Below are positions 52,000 to 62,559 of a stretch of DNA of 64,000 nucleotides, one piece after another. Each line of letters opens with the position of its first letter. Positions within the stretch are counted from its first letter, which is position 1. Below the pieces are notes generated by a model. That model saw nothing but the letters and a program-made list of their open reading frames with translations, did no database searches and was not told the DNA's origin. Position numbers and translations under genes: made by a program. The DNA is from Oreohelix idahoensis (lineage: Eukaryota; Mollusca; Gastropoda; Stylommatophora; Oreohelicidae): the NCBI GenBank assembly GCA_024509875.1, contig JAMPIV010022935.1, positions 496,001-560,000 on the forward strand, written 5' to 3'.

Positions 52000-52010
52000 G
52001 TGGGGAGATA
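52000..52010 (+). promoter_or_regulatory. Polypurine tract of C1
   Basis: GTGGGGAGATA directly precedes the LTR at 52011. The same tract precedes the LTR at 58928. Confidence 0.75.
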
Positions 52011-54050
52011 TGTAGTAAGATCCCTGATACCCCGATCAAATAGATAAAATATTACTGCTTATAAATTCAAAACTATAGAGATACAATAGGGAGGTGTGTT
52101 CAACATCGTCACCATCGCCAGCAGTCGTGTTGGTTCTAACAAGCAGTAACGCCATAGTAAACGATACACAAAAACTGTTAGCTTTTCCTCGCCCCGCAAT
52201 ACCCAATGCCTCTAAAATAAAAGTCTTTTGACAGACCGAACTGCATATTTAGTTTCAAACAGAGTGATAGAATAAAGAAACGGAGGAATGAAATGAGAGA
52301 AAAATCGCACCGCTTGGTCTCCTACCCGTAATGATAATTGAAATCTACGAAACCGTTTTGCATTAGGCAAACGCGTACAAGCAAGAGAGAGAAAAAAAAT
52401 GTAAGTGGGGGTTTTGCATGGAGGAATATTTTTAAAAAATAGCTTATGCAGTGTGATACTGAAAGTGAGAAGGGTAGAGAACGGGGGGACGTTACCATTT
52501 TGAAAGTGTAATTTATTTTTGAAAAAAGAGGCTAGTGGGCATAACATAATTCGATTGGTTGTAGTAGAATAGACTAAGGGAGTAATAAAAACGATTTGAA
52601 ACCAGCGTTAGTTGCCACTAGAAGATTTAAATCTCACAAGTAGTGTTAGCATCAGAAGCAAGGAATACATGACCAGTGCCTTCGCTGTTCTGCATCAGTG
52701 GCGATCTAAATGTGCCCATTGATCGCCGGTTAACATACTTATTGTGAAATATTTCATTGATGTAGTAAGATAAACATTTATATAACCATTATTATTATTG
52801 ATATGTATCTGTATTATTGAATGTGTATGTATATTTGATGCGTAGAGGCACCACCAGAGAGGCGCCAAACTAAACCTTTGTGTCATGCCACAAATGTTAT
52901 TAGGAAAGATTATCACCTTGTATAAAAGCCAGACAGGCTTACTTAAACTGTGGGAGTGAATGAAAAGACATGGTTGGAATTAAAATATGATATTATTATG
53001 ATGTAAGACCAGAAAACCACTGGCCGTCTTCAGCAAGTCACAGTGTTTGCACATGACTTTATATGAATAACTATAATTTCTTCTATGACATGGAGGGTAT
53101 CAAACTGATGTTTGAAGATTACATGATGATGAATAGGGCACCAAATCAGATAGGAACGATAGCTATTTATTTAACAACTTCACTGATATTGAAACTGATG
53201 ATAATGTTTAATTGTTTAGAGATGGAGATAGGTGTATGATGTACTGAGGAGGCCTTAATCCTCTGATTTCAGGGTTCCATCTTGAAACAATCAGTGAGCC
53301 ACATACCAAATTATACGTACTCCTGAAGCTGCAAGCTCGAGGCAAAAATTACCTGTTTGCCTTAAATTCTCAAGAGTTCTGAAGCAGTCTTCAGATGTTG
53401 CTGTTGTGAAGAAGGTGGTTGTGAGAAGGACATCACAAGGATTCCTGGAACTGAAGTTAAGCCCAATTGTCCACGGGCGGGTGTTAGTTCATTTAACCAT
53501 ACTCTCCATCACTATTATATCAATCAGTACTCTTGACATGTTGATACAAGTCGTTCCACAGAAGCGTGTCCATTCCTAGGAGGTATTGCTTCATCAAAAC
53601 ACTTTCAGTCAGAAACAATATTAGAGTAATATTAACAGACACAGTGTTGTTTTAAATTACTTTGTTGTAAATAAATTGCTTTATATTTTGAAGTTTTAAA
53701 CATTCCTGTATCCCAGCAATTGAGATACAGGAAAATAAATTGTAAAAAATTTTATAATTCAAAATTTACCCAGTGACTTGTTCAATTACTTGTTCATTAA
53801 GTTATAGGTGTAGTTGTTGTCATTTTATTAACATTACATTGCATATTACCCTAGACACCTAGCCATATAACATACAGACACCATAACGTATAATTAGGTT
53901 CAAAATATATAGCAGATTGAGGTCGTAGGGTGGCAGCAGACAGGTACCCTGAGAACAAGTTCATCAACAATTAGACTCAGGGACTTGCATAGCTGACCTC
54001 ACATCTGTAGACAATTAATACTTAACCTTATAACATCAAAACCCACCACA
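52011..54050 (+). repeat. C LTR shared by copies 1 and 2, 2040 bp
   Basis: TGTAGTAAGATCCC to ACCCACCACA. It is both the 3' LTR of C1 and the 5' LTR of C2. It matches 58928-60967 almost exactly and has the uninterrupted form of the site where A entered the first LTR (GAGGTCGTAGGGTGG near 53923). Confidence 0.85.
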
Positions 54051-54202
54051 TATATTGGGACGCTCGCTCCGGGATTTCAAAATTGTAAAAGTAAATAAGC
54101 GTGGAGAGTTAGGTGAACTATCACTGCCCATTGTTATTGTGTTTATTAGAAATATTTGTTGGTTATTTTGATTAGTTAATCATATTTAGTACTAGCAATA
54201 GG

Positions 54203-55543
54203 ATGGCAGACTTGGCCAAATTCAGATCTGCTGCTGTGCACGCTGCGAAGGAAATGGGAATGGAGGGGCAAGGTCTGATTGCATACGTAACAACAGAATG
54301 TGATAAGTTTATTGAAAGAGAGGATAAGAAATTAGCAGAGGAGAAAAGAATTTTATTAGAAGATGCTAGGGAAGCTAAGAAATTAGAGGCTGATGGGAGG
54401 CTGAAATAAAAAGGTTGCAGTTGGAGGAGAAGAGATTGGAGGCTGAGGAAAAACGATTACAGATGGAGGCTGAAAAGGAGGAAACACGATTACAGAGGGA
54501 ACATGAGCTACGACTAAGGGAGTTAGAGTTGCAAGGCCATGCTCCTGAAAATGGTAACAGCCCATCTACCTCCGACTCTGCTGCAAGCCAGGTGGCCTCC
54601 AACTCAGCCATGAGTTTTCATTTAGACCCTTTTGTCGAAAAAGATGATGACATAGAGGCATTTCTAAGTAGATTTGAGGCACTAGCTACAACTTATGGGT
54701 TGGAAAAAGAAAAGTGGAGTCTGAAAATATCCCAAGGGCTTAGGGGAACCTCGTATGAGGTATTTTCAAAGTTGAGTAAGGAAGATCAGGAAGACTATGA
54801 CATTCTAAAACAGGCTCTCCTGATTAGGTATGAAAAGAATAGTGAATTTTACCGAAAAAATTTAGAAATGCTAAACTACTTACTGGGGAGACTTACCACC
54901 AGTTCTCTGCCCACCTGGAGACATACTTGGAGAAATGGACGGCTCTGGGGAAAACCCAAGATTTAAAGGAAATGATTATGATGGAACAGTTAACTCTTTC
55001 AGTCCCAAGCAAAAAAGTGGGTTTGGCCCAAACAAAAATGGCCATACCAGTATGTTTTTATTGTTTTTGTTTGGAAATAATTTTTTTTAATGTTCATATT
55101 CATAAATAACAAAAGTCCATAATGGATGGCTATACTTTAAGAAAATAGCGTTTTTGAGTTGTCAAAATTAGAAAACAGCCCTAGAAAGGATCAAGAGATA
55201 CGAAAGCCAGTATACTGTTGATTGGGCCAAATGGGTCTAGCGGGAAGTACAGTATACTGGCTCTTGGGGCTTAAAGAGTTAAGAGAGTCCATGGCTCCAG
55301 ACTTGAGAAAATTTCTCACGGAACAGGGTGCTGAGAGACTGGGGGGGGGGGGAGATTCTTAATGTGGCGGAACGCTATCAGGCAGCCCAGTCTGAGATAG
55401 CAGGAATGAAGAAGAAGCAATTAGACCATAATAAAGGGCCCCTGAACCAAACCCAAAATAAATTTGAAAATAGGGACAGATATAACAAAGGTAAACCCAA
55501 CTATGATAGGCCAACGTATGATCAACGTGACAGGAACCCGTAG
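54203..55543 (+). pseudogene. gag: C2 Gag, broken as in C1 plus a private frameshift
   Basis: It starts MADLAKFRSAAVHAAKEMGM at 54203. A one-base loss near 54394 (GATGGGAGG instead of GATAGGGAGG in C3) ends the frame at 54409; the protein continues from 54415. The shared capsid frameshift, the insertion with the hairpin (about 55009-55274) and the TAG (55541-55543) are as in C1. The G run at 55341-55352 has 12 G instead of 8, a further frame change. Confidence 0.8.
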
Positions 55544-55651
55544 TTCAATGAAAGGAAACCTCTCAACCAAGAAAGGAAATGTTTTAAATGGTGTAAGAGG
55601 GACACTCATGACACCAAAGACTGTAAAAAGAAACCTCCTCACTTCGCTGCA

Positions 55652-58600
55652 ATGAAAACGGGGAACAAGGGTTTAAAGGACAAACCTACTGGACAGCAGG
55701 AACCTTATCACCCCCCAGTTTGTGAAGATGTATGCAATGGGGCCACCATTAGGTGCCTTTATGATACAGGATTGGATTTTGACTCAGTCGTGAGCTCTCA
55801 CCTGGTGCACCCAGATCAATACACCACGGAAACAGTGGAGATCCAAGGGGCAACCAAGGACGTAGAAGCCATGACACTTCCCATTGCCAGAATAAGTGTA
55901 AAAACTCGCTATGTGGAAGGAGTGATTAGAGCAGCAGTGATAAACGAACCAATCTACCCTCTGATATTGGGGTGTAAGTACGTCTTCTTGGGAAATTCCA
56001 AAAGACCTATGGTCATGGCAACAGTACAGACCAGGTCACAGCCAAGGAAGGAGGAGGATAATCCAATAAATACTCATCCAGAGGAGATGAGGAAGGCACA
56101 GGCTGAGGATAGGTCACTCAAGCCGTGTTTTAAGAAATTGCCTAAATGCCATACACCTCCAAACAAAGGAGACTACTATATGAAGAATACACTGATCTAT
56201 AGGAAGGCTGGAACTGGATCCAATGGTCACGGACAGCTGGTACTTCCCACTTCATATAGGGAGAAAGTGATGGAGTTAGGACATGCGATTCCCTTCAGTG
56301 GTCATATGGGGATCAGCGCCACAGGACAGCGTATAGCTTGTCATTATTTCTGGCCAGGAATAACGGAAGATATAAAACGATATGTCAAATCTTGTCCAGA
56401 ATGTCAAAGGGTAGCTCCAAAGCATTGGACTGCTCCTGCAACCTTAGGAGAGATGCACATAGTGGGAACCCCTTTCGAAAGGGTTGCCGTGGATATTGTG
56501 GGACCTCTCACACGTACCAAGAGGAGGAACAGTTACATTCTTACTCTGGTGGACACTTGTTCTATGTGGGGAGAGGCGGTAGCCTTGTCATCAATCGACT
56601 CGAAGCATGTGGCAGAGGCATTACTCACGATATTCACACGGTTAGGATTTCCCCACCAAATCTTGACTGATAACGGCTCACAGTTCAAGGGGAGACTAAC
56701 GGAAGAAGTTTTCAGGATATTCCAAGCCAAGCACTTTCATTGTAGTCCGTATCACCCCCAAGGGAACGGCCAGGTAGAAAAGTTCAACGGGACACTCATT
56801 TCTATCCTGCGAAAGCTGGCCCATGAAAAACCTGATACGTGGGATCAATATTTGCCCGCTGCGTTGTTTGCTTATCGGGAAGTCCCACATAGTTCAACCG
56901 GAATGGCCCCGGCCACATTGTTGTTCGGAAGGCCAATAAAAGGTCCACTGGAAGCCTTATTGAGGACGTGGACAGATGAGAAGGCAGAAGAGACTGTTAC
57001 CTCATCATATCAGTATGTGAACGAGCTGACCACCCGTCTCAAAGCTGGCTGGAAACTCGCTAATGATAATCTAAGACAAGCCAGGAAGAAACATGCTGCA
57101 TACTATAATAAGAAAGCGAAGGATAGAGAACTAGCTGTGGGGGAGAAGGTGCTTCTTCTACTACCCGTCAGCAGTAACAAATTGCAAATTGGATGGCAAG
57201 GTCCATACACGATTCTAGAAAAGGTGTCTAGAACTAATTATAAGATAGATAAGAAAGGGAAAGAGAAAATCTATCATGTGAACCTCCTAAAGAAGTATCT
57301 GGATAGACAAAACCAGGAAGGGACACATTTAATGACCTTGGCTATCGCAACGGAGATGAAAAACGAACCACTCGCCTCTCACGAATACCCCCTAAAACCC
57401 TGTGAAACACCTGCACAGGTCAAAGTCAGTAAACACTTGACGAAAAATCAGACGGAGCGGATTCAAAAGGTTCTGGAAAATCATACGGACGTGTTAACGG
57501 ACAAACCGGGGCACACCAATTTGTTGGAATATGACATGAAACTATTAGACCCAACACCCATCTGTATGAGAGCCTATTCTATCCCATTCGCTAAAGAAAA
57601 AGCTTTGAAAGAGGAGATAGATTACTTGTTAAAAGAAGGGATTATTTCTCACAGTGAATCTCCTTATAGCTCTAGTGTGGTTTTGTTGAGGAAACCATCT
57701 GGGGAACATAGACTGTGTATAGATTACAGGAAACTGAATGCTGTCACAGAAAGTCAGGTGTATCCATTACCTGATACTAATCAACTATTTGCCAGGCTTA
57801 ACAAAGCAAAATACTTTTCTAAGGTGGATCTTAGCAAAGGCTATTATCAGATTCCAGTAAAGCCTGAGGTTCGACCTTATTTAGCCTTTAGCACATCGGA
57901 AGGTCATTATGAGTTCAACATGTTGCCGTTTGGGTTGAAAAAAGCCCCGAGTGTGTTTTCTAGGATGATGCGAAACTTGTTGGATCCACTGAAAAATCCA
58001 TGCATTACGAATTTCAAGGATGATATCCTCATCGCAACTGAGACATTTGAAGAACATGTTAACTCTTTGGATATGCTCTTCAATAGACTCAGAGAGGCAA
58101 ACTTGACTGCTAGACCAACAAAATGTTGTATTGGATGCAAAGAGTTGGAATTCTTGGGACATACGGTACATCAGGGTAGCATGACCCCTGACCCCAAGAA
58201 CCTGGAAAAATTGCAGAGAGCACCGAGACCCCAGACTAAGAAGGATGTGCGATCCTGTGTGTCACTGTGTGGGTTTTACCAAAAGTACATAAAAAATTTT
58301 AACTCTATATGTGCTCCTCTGACCAATTTAACGCGTAAGGGAAAACGTGATAACATTGAATGGTCAGCACAGTGCGAATTGGCATACAATGAGTTAAAGG
58401 AAAAACTCACCAGCAAGCCTATATTGAAATTACCTGATTTGAGTCAGGAATTTGTGGTAAGAACGGACGCAAGTAATGTGGGATTAGGGGCCACATTGTT
58501 ACAAAGGTCCACTTCACCAGATGGGGAATTGAACCCAGTTGCTTATGCCAGCTGCAAACTAAACAAAGCGGAACAAAACTATTCAACAAGTGAAAAAGAA

Positions 58601-58855
58601 TGTCTAGCTTTAGTCTGGGCTATAAAGAAGTTCCAGATCTATCTTTATGGTAGAACATTCGTGGTACAAACAGATCACCAGCCGTTAGTATTTTTGGCAC
58701 AGGCCAAACATGGAAATGCTCGTTTATTGAGGTGGTCGTTGCTCATCCAACCTTATTCGTTTACTATTGAATACATTCCTGGTTCGCAAAATGTGGGAGC
58801 AGATTTCTTGAGTAGGCACCCGTTTGACGAAAATCAGGACATTAAAAAAGGCTAG
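55652..58855 (+). CDS. pol: C2 Pol: protease, integrase, reverse transcriptase, RNase H
   Basis: The 1067-codon frame is nearly identical to C1 Pol: one V is lost in CEDVVCNG by a 3-bp deletion, and there are few substitutions (among them M to R near residue 155, P to H near 270, R to K in the GPY region, I to T near 559). Protease DTG, integrase zinc finger and DD35E, RT FKDD and RNase H acidic residues are all kept. Two intact pol frames beside broken gags suggest recent duplication or conversion. Confidence 0.92.
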   Translation: MKTGNKGLKDKPTGQQEPYHPPVCEDVCNGATIRCLYDTGLDFDSVVSSHLVHPDQYTTETVEIQGATKDVEAMTLPIARISVKTRYVEGVIRAAVINEPIYPLILGCKYVFLGNSKRPMVMATVQTRSQPRKEEDNPINTHPEEMRKAQAEDRSLKPCFKKLPKCHTPPNKGDYYMKNTLIYRKAGTGSNGHGQLVLPTSYREKVMELGHAIPFSGHMGISATGQRIACHYFWPGITEDIKRYVKSCPECQRVAPKHWTAPATLGEMHIVGTPFERVAVDIVGPLTRTKRRNSYILTLVDTCSMWGEAVALSSIDSKHVAEALLTIFTRLGFPHQILTDNGSQFKGRLTEEVFRIFQAKHFHCSPYHPQGNGQVEKFNGTLISILRKLAHEKPDTWDQYLPAALFAYREVPHSSTGMAPATLLFGRPIKGPLEALLRTWTDEKAEETVTSSYQYVNELTTRLKAGWKLANDNLRQARKKHAAYYNKKAKDRELAVGEKVLLLLPVSSNKLQIGWQGPYTILEKVSRTNYKIDKKGKEKIYHVNLLKKYLDRQNQEGTHLMTLAIATEMKNEPLASHEYPLKPCETPAQVKVSKHLTKNQTERIQKVLENHTDVLTDKPGHTNLLEYDMKLLDPTPICMRAYSIPFAKEKALKEEIDYLLKEGIISHSESPYSSSVVLLRKPSGEHRLCIDYRKLNAVTESQVYPLPDTNQLFARLNKAKYFSKVDLSKGYYQIPVKPEVRPYLAFSTSEGHYEFNMLPFGLKKAPSVFSRMMRNLLDPLKNPCITNFKDDILIATETFEEHVNSLDMLFNRLREANLTARPTKCCIGCKELEFLGHTVHQGSMTPDPKNLEKLQRAPRPQTKKDVRSCVSLCGFYQKYIKNFNSICAPLTNLTRKGKRDNIEWSAQCELAYNELKEKLTSKPILKLPDLSQEFVVRTDASNVGLGATLLQRSTSPDGELNPVAYASCKLNKAEQNYSTSEKECLALVWAIKKFQIYLYGRTFVVQTDHQPLVFLAQAKHGNARLLRWSLLIQPYSFTIEYIPGSQNVGADFLSRHPFDENQDIKKG

Positions 58856-58927
58856 AGAGCAATTTGATCTATGTGTATCGCGGATTATAAACTTGCTTCA
58901 GAAAGCATGTTCTAAAGTGGGGAGATA

Positions 58928-60967
58928 TGTAGTAAGATCCCTGATACCCCGATCAAATAGATAAAATATTACTGCTTATAAATTCAAAACTATAGAGATA
59001 CAATAGGGAGGTGTGTTCAACATCGTCACCATCGCCAGCAGTCGTGTTGGTTCTAACAAGCAGTAACGCCATAGTAAACGATACACAAAAACTGTTAGCT
59101 TTTCCTCGCCCCGCAATACCCAATGCCTCTAAAATAAAAGTCTTTTGACAGACCGAACTGCATATTTAGTTTCAAACAGAGTGATAGAATAAAGAAACGG
59201 AGGAATGAAATGAGAGAAAAATCGCACCGCTTGGTCTCCTACCCGTAATGATAATTGAAATCTACGAAACCGTTTTGCATTAGGCAAACGCGTACAAGCA
59301 AGAGAGAGAAAAAAAATGTAAGTGGGGGTTTTGCATGGAGGAATATTTTTAAAAAATAGCTTATGCAGTGTGATACTGAAAGTGAGAAGGGTAGAGAACG
59401 GGGGGACGTTACCATTTTGAAAGTGTAATTTATTTTTGAAAAAAGAGGCTAGTGGGCATAACATAATTCGATTGGTTGTAGTAGAATAGACTAAGGGAGT
59501 AATAAAAACGATTTGAAACCAGCGTTAGTTGCCACTAGAAGATTTAAATCTCACAAGTAGTGTTAGCATCAGAAGCAAGGAATACATGACCAGTGCCTTC
59601 GCTGTTCTGCATCAGTGGCGATCTAAATGTGCCCATTGATCGCCGGTTAACATACTTATTGTGAAATATTTCATTGATGTAGTAAGATAAACATTTATAT
59701 AACCATTATTATTATTGATATGTATCTGTATTATTGAATGTGTATGTATATTTGATGCGTAGAGGCACCACCAGAGAGGCGCCAAACTAAACATTTGTGT
59801 CATGCCACAAATGTTATTAGGAAAAATTATCACCTTGTATAAAAGCCAGACAGGCTTACTTAAACTGTGGGAGTGAATGAAAAGACATGGTTGGAATTAA
59901 AATATGATATTATTATGATGTAAGACCAGAAAACCACTGGCCGTCTTCAGCAAGTCACAGTGTTTGCACATGACTTTATATGAATAACTATAATTTCTTC
60001 TATGACATGGAGGGTATCAAACTGATGTTTGAAGATTACATGATGATGAATAGGGCACCAAATCAGATAGGAACGATAGCTATTTATTTAACAACTTCAC
60101 TGATATTGAAACTGATGATAATGTTTAATTGTTTAGAGATGGAGATAGGTGTATGATGTACTGAGGAGGCCTTAATCCTCTGATTTCAGGGTTCCATCTT
60201 GAAACAATCAGTGAGCCACATACCAAATTATACGTACTCCTGAAGCTGCAAGCTCGAGGCAAAAATTACCTGTTTGCCTTAAATTCTCAAGAGTTCTGAA
60301 GCAGTCTTCAGATGTTGCTGTTGTGAAGAAGGTGGTTGTGAGAAGGACATCACAAGGATTCCTGGAACTGAAGTTAAGCCCAATTGTCCACGGGCGGGTG
60401 TTAGTTCATTTAACCATACTCTCCATCACTATTATATCAATCAGTACTCTTGACATGTTGATACAAGTCGTTCCACAGAAGCGTGTTCATTCCTAGGAGG
60501 TATTGCTTCATCAAAACACTTTCAGTCAGAAACAATATTAGAGTAATATTAACAGACACAGTGTTGTTTTAAATTACTTTGTTGTAAATAAATTGCTTTA
60601 TATTTTGAAGTTTTAAACATTCCTGTATCCCAGCAATTGAGATACAGGAAAATAAATTGTAAAAAATTTTATAATTCAAAATTTACCCAGTGACTTGTTC
60701 AATTACTTGTTCATTAAGTTATAGGTGTAGTTGTTGTCATTTTATTAACATTACATTGCATATTACCCTAGACACCTAGCCATATAACATACAGACACCA
60801 TAACGTATAATTAGGTTCAAAATATATAGCAGATTGAGGTCGTAGGGTGGCAGCAGACAGGTACCCTGAGAACAAGTTCATCAACAATTAGACTCAGGGA
60901 CTTGCATAGCTGACCTCACATCTGTAGACAATTAATACTTAACCTTATAACATCAAAACCCACCACA
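58928..60967 (+). repeat. C LTR shared by copies 2 and 3, 2040 bp
   Basis: It starts exactly 6917 bp after the previous LTR and is preceded by the same GTGGGGAGATA tract. Only a handful of differences were seen against 52011-54050. Confidence 0.85.
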
Positions 60968-61119
60968 TATATTGGGACGCTCGCTCCGGGATTTCAAAAT
61001 TGTAAAAGTAAATAAGCGTGGAGAGTTAGGTGAACTATCACTGCCCATTGTTATTGTGTTTATTAGAAATATTTGTTGGTTATTTTGATTAGTTAATCAT
61101 ATTTAGTACTAGCAATAGG

Positions 61120-62559
61120 ATGGCAGACTTGGCCAAATTCAGATCTGCTGCTGTGCACGCTGCGAAGGAAATGGGAATGGAGGGGCAAGGTCTGATTGCA
61201 TACGTAACAACAGAATGTGATAAGTTTATTGAAAGAGAGGATAAGAAATTAGCAGAGGAGAAAAGAATTTTATTAGAAGATGCCAGGGAAGCTAAGAAAT
61301 TAGAGGCTGATAGGGAGGCTGAAATAAAAAGGTTGCAGTTGGAGGAGAAGAGATTGGAGGCTGAGGAAAAACGATTACAGATGGAGGCTGAAAAGGAGGA
61401 AACACGATTACAGAGGGAACATGAGCTACGACTAAGGGAGTTAGAGTTGCAAGGCCATGCTCCTGAAAATGGTAACAGCCCATCTACCTCCGACTCTGCT
61501 GCAAGCCAGGTGGCCTCCAACTCAGCCATGAGTTTTCATTTAGACCCTTTTGTCGAAAAAGATGATGACATAGAGGCATTTCTAAGTAGATTTGAGGCAC
61601 TAGCTACAACTTATGGGTTGGAAAAAGAAAAGTGGAGTCTGAAAATATCCCAAGGGCTTAGGGGAACCTCGTATGAGGTATTTTCAAAGTTGAGTAAGGA
61701 AGATCAGGAAGACTATGACATTCTAAAACAGGCTCTCCTGATTAGGTATGAAAAGAATAGTGAATTTTACCGAAAAAATTTAGAAATGCTAAACTACTTA
61801 CTGGGGAGACTTACCACCAGTTCTCTGCACACCTGGAGACATACTTGGAGAAATGGACGGCTCTGGGGAAAACCCAAGATTTAAAGGAAATGATTATGAT
61901 GGAACAGTTAACTCTTTCAGTCCCAAGCAAAAAAGTGGGTTTGGCCCAAACAAAAATGGCCATACCAGTATGTTTTTATTGTTTTTGTTTGGAAATAATT
62001 TTTTTTTAAATGTTCATATTCATAAATAACAAAAGTCCATAATGGATGGCTATACTTTAAGAAAATAGCGTTTTTGAGTTGTCAAAATTAGAAAACAGCC
62101 CTAGAAAGGATCAAGAGATACGAAAGCCAGTATACTGTTGATTGGGCCAAATGGGTCTAGCGGGAAGTACAGTATACTGGCTCTTGGGGCTTAAAGAGTT
62201 AAGAGAGTCCATGGCTCCAGACTTGAGAAAATTTCTCACGGAACAGGGTGCTGAGAGACTGGGGGGGGGGGGAGATTCTTAATGTGGCGGAACGCTATCC
62301 TGAGATAGCAGGAATGAAGAAGAAGCAATTAGACCATAATAAAGGGCCCCTGAACCAAACCCAAAATAAATTTGAAAATAGGGACAGATATAACAAAGGT
62401 AAACCCAACTATGATAGGCCAACGTATGATCAACGTGACAGGAACCCGCAGTTCAATGAAAGGAAACCTCTCAACCAAGAAAGGAAATGTTTTAAATGGT
62501 GTAAGAGGAACACTCATGACACCAAAGACTGTAAAAAGAAACCTCCTCACTTCGCTGCA
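61120..62559 (+). pseudogene. gag: C3 Gag, with shared frameshift and insertion but no TAG
   Basis: It starts MADLAKFRSAAVHAAKEMGM at 61120 and is open to 61884, without C2's private frameshift. The shared capsid frameshift and the hairpin insertion (about 61926-62193) are present. The G run has 12 G as in C2. A 12-bp in-frame deletion lies at about 62299. At the place of the TAG of C1 and C2 this copy has CAG (62450-62452), so here the zinc-knuckle region and pol are in one open frame. Confidence 0.8.

Larger units (their letters stand above)
19099..52010 (+). mobile_element. LTR retrotransposon C, copy 1 (Gmr1-like), split by element A
   Basis: The 5' LTR is in two parts, 19099-21013 and 47009-47132, separated by element A and its duplicated 5 bp. 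The internal region runs 47133-52010 and the 3' LTR starts at 52011. The internal region has a putative primer-binding site (TGGGACGCTCGCTCCGGGAT from 47138, the complement of a CCCA-ending tRNA tail), gag, a 1068-codon pol frame in the order protease, integrase, RT, RNase H, and a polypurine tract GTGGGGAGATA just before the next LTR. The pol frame is intact but gag is broken. Confidence 0.85.
52011..58927 (+). mobile_element. LTR retrotransposon C, copy 2 (one 6917-bp tandem unit)
   Basis: LTR (52011-54050), internal region (54051-58927) and then the next LTR with no intervening sequence or target duplication. The pol frame is intact with one codon less than C1. Gag has its own additional frameshift. 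Confidence 0.85.
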
